Part shown: positions 27,683 through 39,221 of the stretch, one piece after another
Layout of the letters: every line of letters starts with the position of its first letter
Position numbering within the stretch: position 1 is the first letter of the stretch
From: Parageobacillus caldoxylosilyticus NBRC 107762
Lineage (GTDB): Bacteria > Bacillota > Bacilli > Bacillales > Anoxybacillaceae
Direction of reading: 5' to 3'
DNA: 64,000 nucleotides
Assembly (NCBI RefSeq): GCF_000632715.1
Contig: NZ_BAWO01000008.1
Coordinates: forward strand, 1 to 64,000
Program-made: the position numbers and the translations under genes
Notes under the pieces: model-generated
What the model saw: only the letters and a program-made list of their open reading frames with translations
Told to the model about the DNA's origin: nothing
The model's database searches: none

Positions 27683-28642
27683 TTAGTTTGCCCATCTGCG
27701 CCGGATTTGTTCCGCTTCGCCAATCATGCGCGCAAATAATTCTGCTACCGTTGGAACATCTTTAATTAATCCCATTACTTGCCCGGCCCAGGCAAACCCT
27801 TCGTTTATTTTTCCTTCGTAAATAAAGCGCCGGTTCGCTTCGCCGCTGATATATTCTTTCAGCTGCTCGTAGGTGCCTCCCTTGTCCTCGATCTCTAATA
27901 TTTTTTGCGTCCACTCATTGGCAATCGCACGGCCTGGCGCTCCTAACGTCCGTTTAATGACAACAGTATCATGCTCCGATCCTTTCACCAGCATTTCTTT
28001 ATAGATCGGATGAGCATGGACGCATTCCTTTGTCGCAATAAATCTCGTTCCCATCTCAATGCCTTCCGCCCCAAGCGCCAACGCCGCCATCAAACCGCGC
28101 CCGTCGCCGATGCCGCCTGAAGCGATAACCGGAATCGACACCGAATCGACTACTTTCGGAATCAGAACAAACGTCCCTGTATCGTATTTTCCTAAATGGC
28201 CGCCCCCTTCCTGGCCGACCACCATCACTGCATCGGCGCCAAGCTCTTCTGCTTTGACCGCTTGGCGAACAGCGGCAACCAACACCAATTTTTTCACGTT
28301 TGTCCCCTTTAGTTGTTCAAAAAACGGGGCCGGATTTCCTCCCGTGACGGAAACAACGGGCACACCTTCCTCCAATGCGGCTTCGAGCATATGCTGAAAC
28401 GGACGGCCGTGCTGCCCGATCGCAAAATTGACGCCAAATGGACGATCGGTTTTTTCTTTTACCTTGCGAATTTCCTCGCGCAATCGCTCCGGGCTTTCCA
28501 GCGACATCGCCGTAATTTGTCCTAAGCCTCCGGCGTTAGAGACCGCGGCCGCCAAATCGGCGTATGCTAAATAGGCAAGCCCTCCTTGAATAATTGGATA
28601 TGTAATGCCAAGCAACTCTGTTACTCTCGTTTTCCAAATCAT
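27683..28642 (-). CDS. Nitronate monooxygenase / FabK-like FMN oxidoreductase
   Basis: 319-residue TIM-barrel flavoprotein of the 2-nitropropane dioxygenase family. Motifs include [31 protein letters not shown] (FMN/active-site loop with conserved GHxG) and [20 protein letters not shown] with [11 protein letters not shown]. Members are either nitronate monooxygenases or the FabK-type enoyl-ACP reductase; the C-terminal [16 protein letters not shown] section is common to both, so the activity cannot be decided here. GGAGGG precedes the ATG. Not part of the B. subtilis ykt cluster. Confidence 0.85.
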   Translation of the reverse strand: MIWKTRVTELLGITYPIIQGGLAYLAYADLAAAVSNAGGLGQITAMSLESPERLREEIRKVKEKTDRPFGVNFAIGQHGRPFQHMLEAALEEGVPVVSVTGGNPAPFFEQLKGTNVKKLVLVAAVRQAVKAEELGADAVMVVGQEGGGHLGKYDTGTFVLIPKVVDSVSIPVIASGGIGDGRGLMAALALGAEGIEMGTRFIATKECVHAHPIYKEMLVKGSEHDTVVIKRTLGAPGRAIANEWTQKILEIEDKGGTYEQLKEYISGEANRRFIYEGKINEGFAWAGQVMGLIKDVPTVAELFARMIGEAEQIRRRWAN

Positions 28643-28748
28643 GCTTATCCCTCCTTCTCACTAAGTATACTATTTTTCTTGTTGACATGGCTATTTTCCT
28701 CTTTTATTCTCAATCTATGTAATAGAAATTTTACAATCGATTCATGCT

Positions 28749-28776
28749 TTGCAAATAAAAAAATACATGCTATAAT
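28749..28776 (+). promoter_or_regulatory. Sigma-A promoter of speA
   Basis: TTGCAA at 28749-28754 and a perfect TATAAT at 28771-28776 (16-bp spacer) with an extended TGC before the -10. A second possible promoter lies upstream: TTGACA 28682-28687, 17 bp, TATTCT. Confidence 0.7.
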
Positions 28777-28818
28777 GCATTTGTTTTATTTTTATGCAAA
28801 AAGAGGTGTGAAAAAACA

Positions 28819-30291
28819 TTGTCACAGTTTGAAACACCATTATTTACTGGACTATTGGAACATATTAAGAAAAATCCTACTCAATTTCATATTCCTGGTC
28901 ATAAAAAAGGAGCAGGGATGGACCCTGAGTTTCGAGATTTTATTGGAGAAAATGCGTTATCGATGGATTTGATTAATATCGGTCCACTTGATGACCTCCA
29001 TCACCCAAAAGGCATTATCAAGCGCGCTCAAGAACTAGCCGCTGAAGCATTCGGGGCTGATTATACATTTTTTTCCGTCCAAGGAACAAGCGGTGCCATT
29101 ATGGCAATGGTGATGTCGGTTGCGGGTCCCGGCGATAAAATTATCGTTCCGCGTAACGTGCATAAATCGGTCATGTCTGCCATTGTCTTTTCTGGTGCAA
29201 CACCAATTTTCATTCATCCGGAAATTGATAAGGAGCTCGGGATTTCTCATGGAATTACACCTGAAGCGGTAGAAAAAGCACTTAAGCAACATCCCGAGGC
29301 AAAAGGAGTTCTCGTTATTAATCCGACTTATTTTGGCATCGCCGGTGATTTAAAGAAAATTGTTGAAATCGCTCATTCCTATCATGTTCCTGTTCTTGTT
29401 GATGAAGCACACGGTGCCCATATTCATTTTCATGAAGCTCTTCCGCTTTCTGCAATGCAAGCTGGAGCGGATATGGCGGCAACAAGCGTTCATAAACTAG
29501 GCGGTTCTTTGACGCAAAGCTCTATTTTAAACGTACGTGAAGGGCTTGTATCTGCCAAACACGTACAAGCTGTTTTAAGCATGTTAATGACTACATCTAC
29601 TTCTTATTTATTGCTAGCCTCTTTGGATGTTGCACGCAAACAGCTTGCTACACGAGGACGGGAGCTTATCGAAAGAGCTATTCAGCTTGCTGAAAAAACT
29701 CGGAAACAAATAAACGAAATTCCTTATCTTTATTGTGTAGGAAAAGAAATTTTAGGAACGGAAGCAACATATCATTACGACCCGACCAAACTGATTATTT
29801 CCGTTAAAGAGTTGGGATTAACGGGATATGACGTCGAAAAATGGTTAAGAGAAGCATATAACATTGAAGTAGAGCTGTCCGATTTGTATAACATTTTATG
29901 TATTATTACTCCTGGAGACACCGAACAGGAAACGGACATGCTTGTCCGTGCGCTTCGCCATTTGTCGGAGCAATTCCGCCATCAGGCGGCAGAAGGAGTA
30001 AAGCCGAAAGTATTATTGCCGGACATCCCTGCTCTTGCTTTAACTCCGCGCGACGCGTTTTACGCGGAGACGGAAGTCGTGCCATTTGACGAATCGGCAG
30101 GACGAATTATCGCGGAATTTGTCATGGTATATCCGCCGGGAATCCCGATTTTTATTCCTGGGGAAATTATTACCCAAGAAAATTTAAATTATATCAAAAA
30201 GAATTTAGAAGTCGGTCTGCCGGTGCAAGGGCCGGAAGACGACACGCTACAAACATTGCGGGTGATTAAAGAGCATAAGCCAATCCGATGA
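28819..30291 (+). CDS. speA: Arginine decarboxylase (PLP, Orn/Lys/Arg class III fold)
   Basis: 490-residue decarboxylase making agmatine for spermidine synthesis. It begins with the PGHKKGAGMDPEF motif of the family, has the PLP-binding lysine in ATSVHKLGGSLTQSS (about residue 230), VDEAHGAH (aspartate contacting PLP), and the C-terminal domain PGIPIFIPGE. The TTG at 28819 follows GAGGTG by 10 bases. Homologous to B. subtilis speA and, as there, next to the SR1 RNA gene and the pdh operon, here in convergent orientation to SR1. Confidence 0.95.
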   Translation: MSQFETPLFTGLLEHIKKNPTQFHIPGHKKGAGMDPEFRDFIGENALSMDLINIGPLDDLHHPKGIIKRAQELAAEAFGADYTFFSVQGTSGAIMAMVMSVAGPGDKIIVPRNVHKSVMSAIVFSGATPIFIHPEIDKELGISHGITPEAVEKALKQHPEAKGVLVINPTYFGIAGDLKKIVEIAHSYHVPVLVDEAHGAHIHFHEALPLSAMQAGADMAATSVHKLGGSLTQSSILNVREGLVSAKHVQAVLSMLMTTSTSYLLLASLDVARKQLATRGRELIERAIQLAEKTRKQINEIPYLYCVGKEILGTEATYHYDPTKLIISVKELGLTGYDVEKWLREAYNIEVELSDLYNILCIITPGDTEQETDMLVRALRHLSEQFRHQAAEGVKPKVLLPDIPALALTPRDAFYAETEVVPFDESAGRIIAEFVMVYPPGIPIFIPGEIITQENLNYIKKNLEVGLPVQGPEDDTLQTLRVIKEHKPIR

Positions 30292-30303
30292 ACCTCTCCT
30301 GAA

Positions 30304-30336
30304 AAAAGCGCAGGCCAAATACTGGCTTGCGCTTTT
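30304..30336. terminator. Terminator of speA
   Basis: AAAAGCGCA-GGCC, 6-base loop, TGGC-TTGCGCTTTT shortly after the speA stop codon. Usable from either strand, so it may also back up SR1 termination. Confidence 0.85.
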
Positions 30337-30349
30337 CTTGTTCTTTATA

Positions 30350-30388
30350 AAAGTAAAAGGCGCGCATGTGCCCCTTTCACATGCGCGC
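30350..30388 (-). terminator. Terminator of the SR1 RNA
   Basis: Minus strand GCGCGCATGTG, 7-base loop, CACATGCGCGC followed by CTTTTACTTTT: an 11-bp GC-rich perfect stem placed about 35 bases after the SR1P stop codon. Confidence 0.85.
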
Positions 30389-30424
30389 TATGTGCAAACC
30401 TTCCCCCACCGTTTGACCGTTTCT

Positions 30425-30550
30425 TTATTCTTCCTCTTCTGCAGTCTCATCGCTATTGCATTTGCAACATTTTCCGTAAAGCGTTGTCACTTTTTCGTCT
30501 TCAAAATGTGCAATGGTCGCATCACATGTTTGACATACGATTGTGCCCAT
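30425..30550 (-). CDS. sr1P: SR1P-like GapA-binding peptide
   Basis: 41-residue peptide MGTIVCQTCDATIAHFEDEK followed by VTTLYGKCCKCNSDETAEEEE. The MGTIVCQ-C and FEDEKVTTLYG blocks are those of B. subtilis SR1P (39 aa), which binds glyceraldehyde-3-phosphate dehydrogenase GapA and stimulates its contact with RNase J1. Two CxxC/CCxC cysteine groups suggest metal binding. AAAGGAG lies 7-8 bases before the ATG. The rnjA gene for RNase J1 is in this same window (39731). The longer in-frame extension upstream covers the promoter and is not coding. Confidence 0.92.
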   Translation of the reverse strand: MGTIVCQTCDATIAHFEDEKVTTLYGKCCKCNSDETAEEEE

Positions 30551-30592
30551 CCCCAAAACTCCTTTGTGATGATATATTCGTTCGTTAATTTC

Positions 30593-30621
30593 ATAATAAT
30601 ATATCACATTTATGATGTCAA
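30593..30621 (-). promoter_or_regulatory. Sigma-A promoter of SR1
   Basis: Minus strand: -35 TTGACA (plus coordinates 30616-30621), 17-bp spacer, -10 TATTAT (30593-30598). One of the best promoter matches in the window. Confidence 0.85.
30598..30608 (-). promoter_or_regulatory. CcpN-type operator II of SR1
   Basis: Minus strand TGTGATATATT fits the CcpN consensus TRTGHYATAYW at every position and touches the -10 element. CcpN represses SR1 and gluconeogenic genes on glycolytic carbon in B. subtilis. Confidence 0.75.
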
Positions 30622-30630
30622 TAGCATATT

Positions 30631-30641
30631 TGTATGTCACA
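30631..30641 (-). promoter_or_regulatory. CcpN-type operator I of SR1
   Basis: Minus strand TGTGACATACA fits TRTGHYATAYW at every position, 10 bp upstream of the -35 box and 33 bp (about three helical turns) from site II, allowing cooperative binding on one DNA face. Confidence 0.75.
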
Positions 30642-30768
30642 TTTATTTTTTATTAAGCAAAATAGGAGTGTTCTTTCACCATTCTAAAAATAAATAAAAA
30701 TCAATAACCCGCCTTTGCGTAAACATGGTACAATAAAAATCAGGATATTCACGATAGGGGGAGAGAAT

Positions 30769-31191
30769 ATGGCGACACATGCTTACATAAAGCTCGTTCC
30801 TGCGTCGAAACAGAAAACGATTACATTAGAAGAAGTAAAACAATTGTTTCACTATTACCGAGATATCTTAAGCAAAACAGGGGAGCAGCTCGGTTGGAGG
30901 TACGAACAGGCCGCCTTTCCTTATCAGCTGGCGGAAACGGACGAAGGAAAGGGAAAATGGTTTTACTTAAAAGGGGACGGCCACCGGTATCGAGCAATAA
31001 TCATCGGTGTCGGGCCGCATACGGAAACAGACTCGGAAGCAGAATCATCACTGATTCAAATTACGTTGCCAAACGAGGCGACATACGGTGATAAGGGGAA
31101 AGCGAACGAATTCTGCAAGTTTCTCGCCAAAAAACTAGAAGGCGAGCTTCATCTGTTTAACGGAAAGGTGATGTACTTTTGCAAGCGATAG
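30769..31191 (+). CDS. DUF1885-like conserved protein
   Basis: 140-residue cytosolic protein, MATHAYIKLVPASKQKTITL, with EEVKQLFHYYRDILSKTGEQ and a basic GDGHRYRAIIIGVG segment. The sequence fits my memory of the Bacillus family DUF1885 (small alpha/beta fold, function unknown). The ATG at 30769 follows GGGGGAGAG. It lies between SR1 and pdhD, transcribed away from SR1, and ends in a terminator at 31185-31219. Confidence 0.75.
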   Translation: MATHAYIKLVPASKQKTITLEEVKQLFHYYRDILSKTGEQLGWRYEQAAFPYQLAETDEGKGKWFYLKGDGHRYRAIIIGVGPHTETDSEAESSLIQITLPNEATYGDKGKANEFCKFLAKKLEGELHLFNGKVMYFCKR

Positions 31192-31219
31192 TGGTTCCCG
31201 CTATCGTTTTTTATTTTTT
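31185..31219 (+). terminator. Terminator of the DUF1885-like gene
   Basis: GCGATAG, 9-base loop, CTATCGT then TTTTTATTTTTT; the hairpin begins at the stop codon. Confidence 0.85.
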
Positions 31220-31220
31220 C

Positions 31221-31463
31221 TTATCGAAACGCTTCCCAGACAAAATGCTGACAAGTAAAGTACGTAACAGCCGTCAATGCCGTTGTCCAAAACGCTTTCC
31301 GGGTGCGTAAGCCAAGTTTTCGCGCTAATAAAAAGGCCATATATAAAAACACGCAAAGCATCATCCCTTTAAAAAATGGCCGGTCGCGCCCTGACAGCCA
31401 TTCGATCAGGGAAAAACTGCTCCAAATCATCATGTGCAGTAAAAATGCCACATATTCTTTCAT
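31221..31463 (-). CDS. Small membrane protein of unknown function
   Basis: 80 residues with about three hydrophobic segments (YVAFLLHMMIWSSFSLIEWL, GMMLCVFLYMAFLLARKLGL, AFWTTALTAVTYFTCQHFVW) and a positive centre (RKLGLRTRKAFW). No recognised family. GGGGGATGATCGATG gives a moderate ribosome site. It is the only gene between DUF1885 and pdhD and is separated from pdhD by a terminator; its end abuts the T tract of the convergent gene's terminator. Probably real because of continuous hydrophobic pattern, but uncertain. Confidence 0.6.
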   Translation of the reverse strand: MKEYVAFLLHMMIWSSFSLIEWLSGRDRPFFKGMMLCVFLYMAFLLARKLGLRTRKAFWTTALTAVTYFTCQHFVWEAFR

Positions 31464-31555
31464 CGATCATCCCCCGCATCTCCTCTACCATAACGATATG
31501 AACGAGCAAGGGAAAATATTATTGATCAGTGGACAAGAAAGGTCATTTATAGAAC

Positions 31556-31592
31556 AAAAATAGGTTTCAGACATTTGTCTGAAACCTATTTG
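31556..31592 (-). terminator. Terminator of the pdhABCD operon
   Basis: Minus strand AAATAGGTTTCAGACA, 2-base loop, TGTCTGAAACCTATTT, TTGTTC: a 16-bp perfect stem right after pdhD. Confidence 0.92.
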
Positions 31593-31597
31593 TCCAC

Positions 31598-33010
31598 TTA
31601 CTTAGTGATAATATGGATTGGAGTGCCAAGAACAGCTTCTGCTGCTTCCATTGCAATTTCGCCTAACGTTGGGTGAGCGTGAATCGTTAACGCGATATCT
31701 TCCGCCGTCATTCCCGCTTCGATGGCAAGCCCAAGTTCCGCGATCATATCGGAAGCATTCGGACCGACAATTTGCGCGCCGATGATGACACCGTCTTCTT
31801 TGCGAGCGACGAGCTTCACAAATCCGTCTGTATCGTTCAAAGAAAGCGCACGGCCGTTTGCGGCAAACGGGAATTTTGCCGTTACCACATCGATTCCTTC
31901 GTCTTTTGCTTGTTGTTCAAAATAGCCGACAGAAGCGCATTCCGGATCGGAGAACACAACAGCTGGAATTGCGATGTAATCCACTTCAGACGGTTTTCCG
32001 GCGATCGCTTCGGCAGCGATTTTTCCTTCATAAGACGCCTTATGGGCAAGCGCCGGTCCCGGAACGATATCGCCGATGGCGAAAATATTCGGAACGCTTG
32101 TCCGGCATTGTTTATCCACTTCAATTAAGCCGCGGTCCGTCATTTTGATGCCGATTTGTTCTAAACCGAGCTCATCAGTATTCGGACGGCGTCCTACCGT
32201 TACGAGCACATAGTCTGCGTCAATCGTTTTCGCTTCCCCTTTTACTTCAAAGGTAACCGTCACGCCGTCTTCCCGCTCTTCCACACCTTTAGCAAGCGCA
32301 TTGGTGAAGATTTCGACGCCTTTTTTCTTTAAGCGGCGTTTCACAATGGCCGTCATTTGTTTTTCAAAGCCGGATAGAATTTCGTCTGCACCTTCAATAA
32401 TCGTTACTTTAGTGCCAAAGTTCGCATACGCAGTGCCTAATTCCACGCCGATATAGCCGCCGCCAATAACGACAAGCGATTTTGGAATTTCCTGCAAGTT
32501 AAGTGCGCCGGTGGAATCAAGCACACGTGCGGAAAACTTAAAGTTAGGAAGTTCGATCGGACGGGAGCCCGTTGCGATAATAGCGTTTTTGAATGTATAT
32601 GTTTGCGCGCTATCCCCGTTTACGACACGCACCGTATTGGCATCGACAAAATATGCTTCGCCGCGCACAATTTCCACTTTATTTCCTTTCAACAAACCTT
32701 CGACGCCGCCAGTTAACTTTTTCACGACGCTTGCTTTCCATTGTTGCACTTTCGAAAAATCAACGGTAACATTTTCCGCTTTAATGCCAATATCTTCCGA
32801 ATGTTTCGCTTCTTCATAACGATGGCTTGCGGAAATAAGCGCTTTAGACGGGATACATCCGACGTTTAAGCATACTCCGCCAAGGTTGCCTTTTTCTACA
32901 ATGGTTACTTTTTGCCCCAGCTGGGCTGCGCGAATTGCAGCCACATAACCGCCAGGGCCTGCACCGACAACAAGCGTTTCTGTTTCAATTGCAAAATCGC
33001 CAACTACCAT
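31598..33010 (-). CDS. pdhD: Dihydrolipoamide dehydrogenase (E3)
   Basis: 470-residue flavoprotein that reoxidises dihydrolipoyl groups with NAD+. FAD loop [17 protein letters not shown] near the N-terminus, redox disulfide [16 protein letters not shown] (about residue 45), NAD fold [17 protein letters not shown], and the C-terminal active-site HAHPTLGE. Full length. It starts 6 bp after pdhC and is the last gene of the pyruvate dehydrogenase operon. Confidence 0.98.
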   Translation of the reverse strand: MVVGDFAIETETLVVGAGPGGYVAAIRAAQLGQKVTIVEKGNLGGVCLNVGCIPSKALISASHRYEEAKHSEDIGIKAENVTVDFSKVQQWKASVVKKLTGGVEGLLKGNKVEIVRGEAYFVDANTVRVVNGDSAQTYTFKNAIIATGSRPIELPNFKFSARVLDSTGALNLQEIPKSLVVIGGGYIGVELGTAYANFGTKVTIIEGADEILSGFEKQMTAIVKRRLKKKGVEIFTNALAKGVEEREDGVTVTFEVKGEAKTIDADYVLVTVGRRPNTDELGLEQIGIKMTDRGLIEVDKQCRTSVPNIFAIGDIVPGPALAHKASYEGKIAAEAIAGKPSEVDYIAIPAVVFSDPECASVGYFEQQAKDEGIDVVTAKFPFAANGRALSLNDTDGFVKLVARKEDGVIIGAQIVGPNASDMIAELGLAIEAGMTAEDIALTIHAHPTLGEIAMEAAEAVLGTPIHIITK

Positions 33011-33015
33011 GTTTT

Positions 33016-34386
<1,371 letters not shown>

Positions 34387-34399
34387 CTAATTGTCACTC

Positions 34400-35377
34400 T
34401 TAGAAGTTAATGACTTTTTTCGCCGTTTCAATCACATCTTTGAAGTTAGGCAGCCATACGGATTCTGCTTGCGCGAACGGGTAGACCGTATCCGGTGCGG
34501 TGACGCGCAACACAGGAGCCTCGAGGCTTAAAATCGCCCGTTCATTAATTTCTGCTACAACGTTTGCGGCAATTCCGGCTTGTCTTTGCGCCTCTTGCAC
34601 TACGATCGCCCGTCCGGTTTTTTCGACAGAACCGATAATCGTTTCAATATCTAACGGCTGAACGGTGCGCAAGTCGACCACTTCGGCAGAAATGCCTTCT
34701 TTTTCTAATTCTGCCGCCGCTTTTAACGATTCATGCACCATTGCGCCATAAGCGATGATCGTGATATCTTTTCCTTCCCGCTTAATGTCCGCTTTGCCGA
34801 TTGGAATTGTATATTCTCCTTCCGGCACTTCTTGGCGGAACGAACGATACAATTTTAAGTGTTCTAAGAAAATAACCGGGTCGTTGTCGCGGATGGCTGA
34901 AATCAGCAATCCCTTCGCGTCGTATGGAGTAGACGGAATGACGACTTTTAATCCAGGCTGTTGTGCAACTAAGCCTTCCAAACTGTCAGAGTGCAGTTCC
35001 GGTGTATGAACGCCGCCGCCAAACGGAGAACGAATCGTAATCGGCACGTTGTAGCGGCCGCCGGAACGATAGCGGATGCGCGCCATTTGTCCGCAAATCG
35101 CATCCATTGCCTCATAAACAAACCCGAAAAATTGAATTTCCGGAACCGGGCGGAATCCTTGCAGAGCCAGTCCGATCGCAAGCCCGCCAATTCCCGATTC
35201 AGCAAGAGGCGTATCAAATACCCGGTCTTCGCCAAACTCCGCCTGCAATCCTTCCGTCGCCCGGAATACGCCGCCGTTGACCCCAACGTCTTCCCCGAAT
35301 ATTAGCACGTTCGGATCGTTTTTCAACTCGATGCGCAACGCATCCGTGATCGCTTGAATCATTGTCATTTGCGCCAT
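34400..35377 (-). CDS. pdhB: Pyruvate dehydrogenase E1 subunit beta
   Basis: 325-residue beta subunit of the E1 heterotetramer. Shows [36 protein letters not shown] and [17 protein letters not shown], the thiamine-diphosphate cooperating regions, and the transketolase C-terminal domain beginning [15 protein letters not shown]. It starts 4 bp after pdhA, ATG overlapping the upstream ribosome region, so coupled. A gap of about 75 bp to pdhC has no terminator. Confidence 0.98.
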   Translation of the reverse strand: MAQMTMIQAITDALRIELKNDPNVLIFGEDVGVNGGVFRATEGLQAEFGEDRVFDTPLAESGIGGLAIGLALQGFRPVPEIQFFGFVYEAMDAICGQMARIRYRSGGRYNVPITIRSPFGGGVHTPELHSDSLEGLVAQQPGLKVVIPSTPYDAKGLLISAIRDNDPVIFLEHLKLYRSFRQEVPEGEYTIPIGKADIKREGKDITIIAYGAMVHESLKAAAELEKEGISAEVVDLRTVQPLDIETIIGSVEKTGRAIVVQEAQRQAGIAANVVAEINERAILSLEAPVLRVTAPDTVYPFAQAESVWLPNFKDVIETAKKVINF

Positions 35378-35380
35378 GGC

Positions 35381-36565
<1,185 letters not shown>

Positions 36566-36701
36566 TTAATTTACCCAAAATCATAAATAAATAAAAAACA
36601 GCTGTTTTTGTTCCACGGCGTAAACGGGCGAACACTGCTGAAAAATACCTGTATTAATCATTTTAATTATTGTAATTAGTACAATTTTGTCCGCGCTTTT
36701 A

Positions 36702-36730
36702 AGTTTACACTTTATTTTACCAATCGTCAA
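36702..36730 (-). promoter_or_regulatory. Candidate sigma-A promoter of pdhA
   Basis: Minus strand: TTGACG (36725-36730), 17-bp spacer, TAAACT (36702-36707). It would give an mRNA leader of about 200 nt before pdhA. The 36494-36902 region has no gene and is AT-rich. Confidence 0.5.
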
Positions 36731-36801
36731 TCACTTTGATTTATCATTATTTTTTATAATTTAACTGCTTTTTATTGGAATGGAAAGATATCTATTTAGA
36801 A

Positions 36802-36820
36802 TGTGTTATATTACAACACA
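36802..36820. promoter_or_regulatory. Inverted repeat upstream of the pdhA promoter
   Basis: TGTGTT-N7-AACACA, 6-bp perfect arms with further partial symmetry inside (TATTA). Location about 75 bp upstream of the candidate -35 box suggests an operator; the cognate regulator is unknown. Confidence 0.4.
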
Positions 36821-36839
36821 AAACTCTGTATTAATCCTG

Positions 36840-36864
36840 TTTTATATTTTTGCAAAATATAAAA
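36840..36864. repeat. AT-rich perfect palindrome between ykyA and pdhA
   Basis: TTTTATATTTT, TGC, AAAATATAAAA: 11-bp perfect arms around a 3-base centre, next to a G7/C5 imperfect hairpin (about 36865-36895) that may terminate ykyA. Could be part of the terminator, a protein site or a cruciform. Confidence 0.55.
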
Positions 36865-36902
36865 GGGGGGGAAAAATACAGCCCCCGCTTTCCTAAATTA
36901 TG

Positions 36903-37541
36903 TTATTTCCACATATGATATAATTGCTTTTTTTCCCTATTATACTTTTTTGTATAGGCATTAAATTGTCCGTTTATATCCATTATGTTCCGATAACGTT
37001 CATTAATTCGGTCGATTTGCTGCTGAAGCCGTTCGGCCGTTACATCTTTATTTTGCAATAAAATATAAAGTTCTTTTTCTAATGTCAGCATCTCTTTATA
37101 CTGGACATACAGCTTGTCATACGTTTCATAGCGTTGTTCCGCGACTTCAATGAATTGGTTGATCTGTTGTTTTGCATGTTCATCGTGAAGCCCGCTCATT
37201 TCTCTTTTGATCAAATTTAACTGCCGTTTTCCTGAATGCATTGCCTTATATTCTCCGGCAAGATATTTTCTCCGCTCCTCTATGATCGTTAATGCTTCTT
37301 TCGCTAACTGCTCCACTTTTGTAAAATGTTTGAAGCCGTACGACATCATGCGGGCATATAATGCATTTTGTTTTTGTTCCAATTCCGTTAGTTTTTTCTG
37401 CTCTTCTATTGCGTCCTTTTCATAGGCAGCCATTTTCTGAACAGCCGAAAGAACCTCTTGCTTGCCAATAAGATGACTGCAGCCGGCAAGCAGCAGTAAT
37501 GCGGCAATAAATCCCATCCACCTTTGCATCATCTTTTGCAA
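36903..37541 (-). CDS. ykyA: YkyA-type cell-wall-binding lipoprotein
   Basis: About 212 residues: signal peptide with lipobox LLAGC, then a long coiled coil rich in K/E/Q (EKDAIEEQKKLTELEQKQNA, RKYLAGEYKAMHSGKRQL, YVQYKEMLTLEKELYILLQN). Matches the YkyA family, putative cell-wall-binding lipoproteins. The TTG at 37541 has AAGGAAGAG six bases upstream and is preferred over the ATG at 37562, which lacks a good ribosome site. Immediately upstream of pdhA, as in B. subtilis. Confidence 0.88.
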   Translation of the reverse strand: MQKMMQRWMGFIAALLLLAGCSHLIGKQEVLSAVQKMAAYEKDAIEEQKKLTELEQKQNALYARMMSYGFKHFTKVEQLAKEALTIIEERRKYLAGEYKAMHSGKRQLNLIKREMSGLHDEHAKQQINQFIEVAEQRYETYDKLYVQYKEMLTLEKELYILLQNKDVTAERLQQQIDRINERYRNIMDINGQFNAYTKKYNREKKQLYHMWK

Positions 37542-37646
37542 CGTTTTCTCTTCCTTTCCCATGTATCTGTTTCATTTTAGTTTACGTCCAAAATATATTT
37601 TTGTTAGACTTAATTCAGACATCAACGTCATACAGGGAGTGAAGAC

Positions 37647-38204
37647 ATGATGATTACGATGAAAGATATTATTAAAGAAGGACACCCGACGCTGCGGAAA
37701 GTAGCCGAACCTGTTCCTCTTCCTCCATCGGAAGAAGATAAACGAATTTTGCAAAGCCTGCTTGATTATGTAAAAATGAGTCAAAACCCGGAACTTGCTG
37801 AAAAGTACGGATTGCGTCCCGGAATTGGACTGGCCGCTCCGCAAATCAATGTATCGAAGCGAATGATTGCCGTTCATGTGACCGACGAGAAAGGCACGTT
37901 ATATAGCTATGCGCTATTTAATCCGAAAATCGTCAGCCATTCTGTTCAACAATGTTACTTAACGAGCGGTGAAGGATGTTTATCGGTCGACCGCGACGTT
38001 CCGGGATACGTGCCGCGCTATGCCCGCATTACTGTGACCGGAACGACAATCGACGGCGAAGAAGTAACCCTGCGCTTAAAAGGGTTGCCCGCCATTGTCT
38101 TTCAACATGAGATCGATCATTTAAACGGCATTATGTTTTATGACCATATCGATCCACAAAATCCTTTTAAAGTGCCGGACAATGCTATTCCCATCGAACG
38201 TTAA
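37647..38204 (+). CDS. def: Peptide deformylase
   Basis: 185-residue metalloenzyme removing the N-formyl group from nascent proteins. Three signature motifs are present: GIGLAAPQ (about residue 60), EGCLSV (cysteine metal ligand, about 110) and HEIDHLNG (two histidine ligands and catalytic Glu, about 152). The inserted loop VKMSQNPELAEKYGLRPG marks the type 2 deformylase of Bacillus (B. subtilis DefB/YkrB, same position). GGGAGTG precedes the ATG. Confidence 0.97.
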   Translation: MMITMKDIIKEGHPTLRKVAEPVPLPPSEEDKRILQSLLDYVKMSQNPELAEKYGLRPGIGLAAPQINVSKRMIAVHVTDEKGTLYSYALFNPKIVSHSVQQCYLTSGEGCLSVDRDVPGYVPRYARITVTGTTIDGEEVTLRLKGLPAIVFQHEIDHLNGIMFYDHIDPQNPFKVPDNAIPIER

Positions 38205-38208
38205 ACGT

Positions 38209-38249
38209 AAAAAGGGCTATATCCTGCACTGGATATATGCCCTTTTTTT
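38209..38249. terminator. Bidirectional terminator between def and ykrA
   Basis: AAAAAGGGC-TATATCC, 6-base loop, GGATATA-TGCCCTTTTTTT between convergent genes. Confidence 0.9.
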
Positions 38250-39024
38250 ACGGAATTAACTCAAGCTGCTTTAATCCGTATAATATCCCTTCTTCTCCAA
38301 CCGGCTTCGTAATGAAATCGGCCGCTTTTTTCACTTCCTCCTGTGCGTTGCCCATCGCAACGCCAGTTCCCACGAACTTTAACATTTCAATGTCATTCAA
38401 CCCGTCGCCGAACGCGTACACATCCTCCTTGGCAATGCCGAGTTTCTCAATCATTCTCCGGATTCCCTCCGCTTTCGATCCTCCTACCGGCAATACGTCA
38501 GTAGATACATTATGCCAACGGACAAAGCGAAACTGCGGATATGCTTTTATATATGTTTGTTCTTCTTCTGCCTTGCAAAATAAAAGCGCTTGATAAATGT
38601 CTTCATTTTCATAATAAAGCGGATCAAACGGAGGGTGGGAAAATTTCAAGCTCCCCATGCTGACATGGATATACGGATGATTTTCCATGCTCGCTCTCAT
38701 CTCATTCGCATTCATAAAAACGAGCGGATGGCCGTTTTGATGCGCGTCTTCTTTTAATTCATGCAATTTTTGCCGTTCAAGCGGATGCTTATAAATAACA
38801 TCCCCTTCGAATACTACATATTGCCCGTTGAAACTGACGAAAGAATCAATTCCTAGCTGCTTTCGCAAGTTAGCAAACATAAACGGCGCTCTGCCTGTGG
38901 CAATCGCTACATACACATTCGCCTTTTTCAATTCCTGAATGGCCCTTACTGTCGACGGCGGGAGCTGTTTTTCATCATCAAGCAGCGTGCCATCAATGTC
39001 AAAAAATACAATTTTTCGCTTCAC
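38248..39024 (-). CDS. ykrA: Cof-type HAD phosphatase YkrA
   Basis: 258-residue haloacid-dehalogenase hydrolase with DIDGTLLDDEK (nucleophile Asp), ATGRAPFMF (motif II), a C2 cap, Lys in the PVGGSKAEGIRRM segment and GDGLNDIEMLKFVGTGVAMG (motifs III/IV). Likely a sugar-phosphate or flavin-nucleotide phosphatase; substrate not inferable. Position between def and rpoY matches B. subtilis ykrA. Confidence 0.92.
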   Translation of the reverse strand: MKRKIVFFDIDGTLLDDEKQLPPSTVRAIQELKKANVYVAIATGRAPFMFANLRKQLGIDSFVSFNGQYVVFEGDVIYKHPLERQKLHELKEDAHQNGHPLVFMNANEMRASMENHPYIHVSMGSLKFSHPPFDPLYYENEDIYQALLFCKAEEEQTYIKAYPQFRFVRWHNVSTDVLPVGGSKAEGIRRMIEKLGIAKEDVYAFGDGLNDIEMLKFVGTGVAMGNAQEEVKKAADFITKPVGEEGILYGLKQLELIP

Positions 39025-39221
39025 AGTCTCTCCCCTTAACGCTTAATTTCTTCATTCTTTACCGTACTGAAAAAAGCTGAAAATGTCAAACAGCAGGCAA
39101 AAGCCTCGTTCCACTTTTATCCATGAAAAACAAGCCTTTGTTCACATATAATATAATATAGAAGAAGGACATTTACTTTCACCAAGAAATGAGTACAATA
39201 GGAAGTAAGGAGTGATGAAAA

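Larger units (their letters stand above)
30350..30586 (-). ncRNA. SR1: SR1 dual-function small RNA
   Basis: In B. subtilis SR1 is a roughly 205-nt sRNA near speA and pdh that base-pairs with ahrC mRNA and also encodes the SR1P peptide that binds GapA. Here a strong promoter (TTGACA-17-TATTAT) starts a transcript of about 237 nt that carries an SR1P-like ORF and ends in a strong hairpin terminator at 30350-30388. Two CcpN-type boxes flank the promoter. Limits are inferred from promoter and terminator; the ahrC-pairing segment was not verified. Confidence 0.85.
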
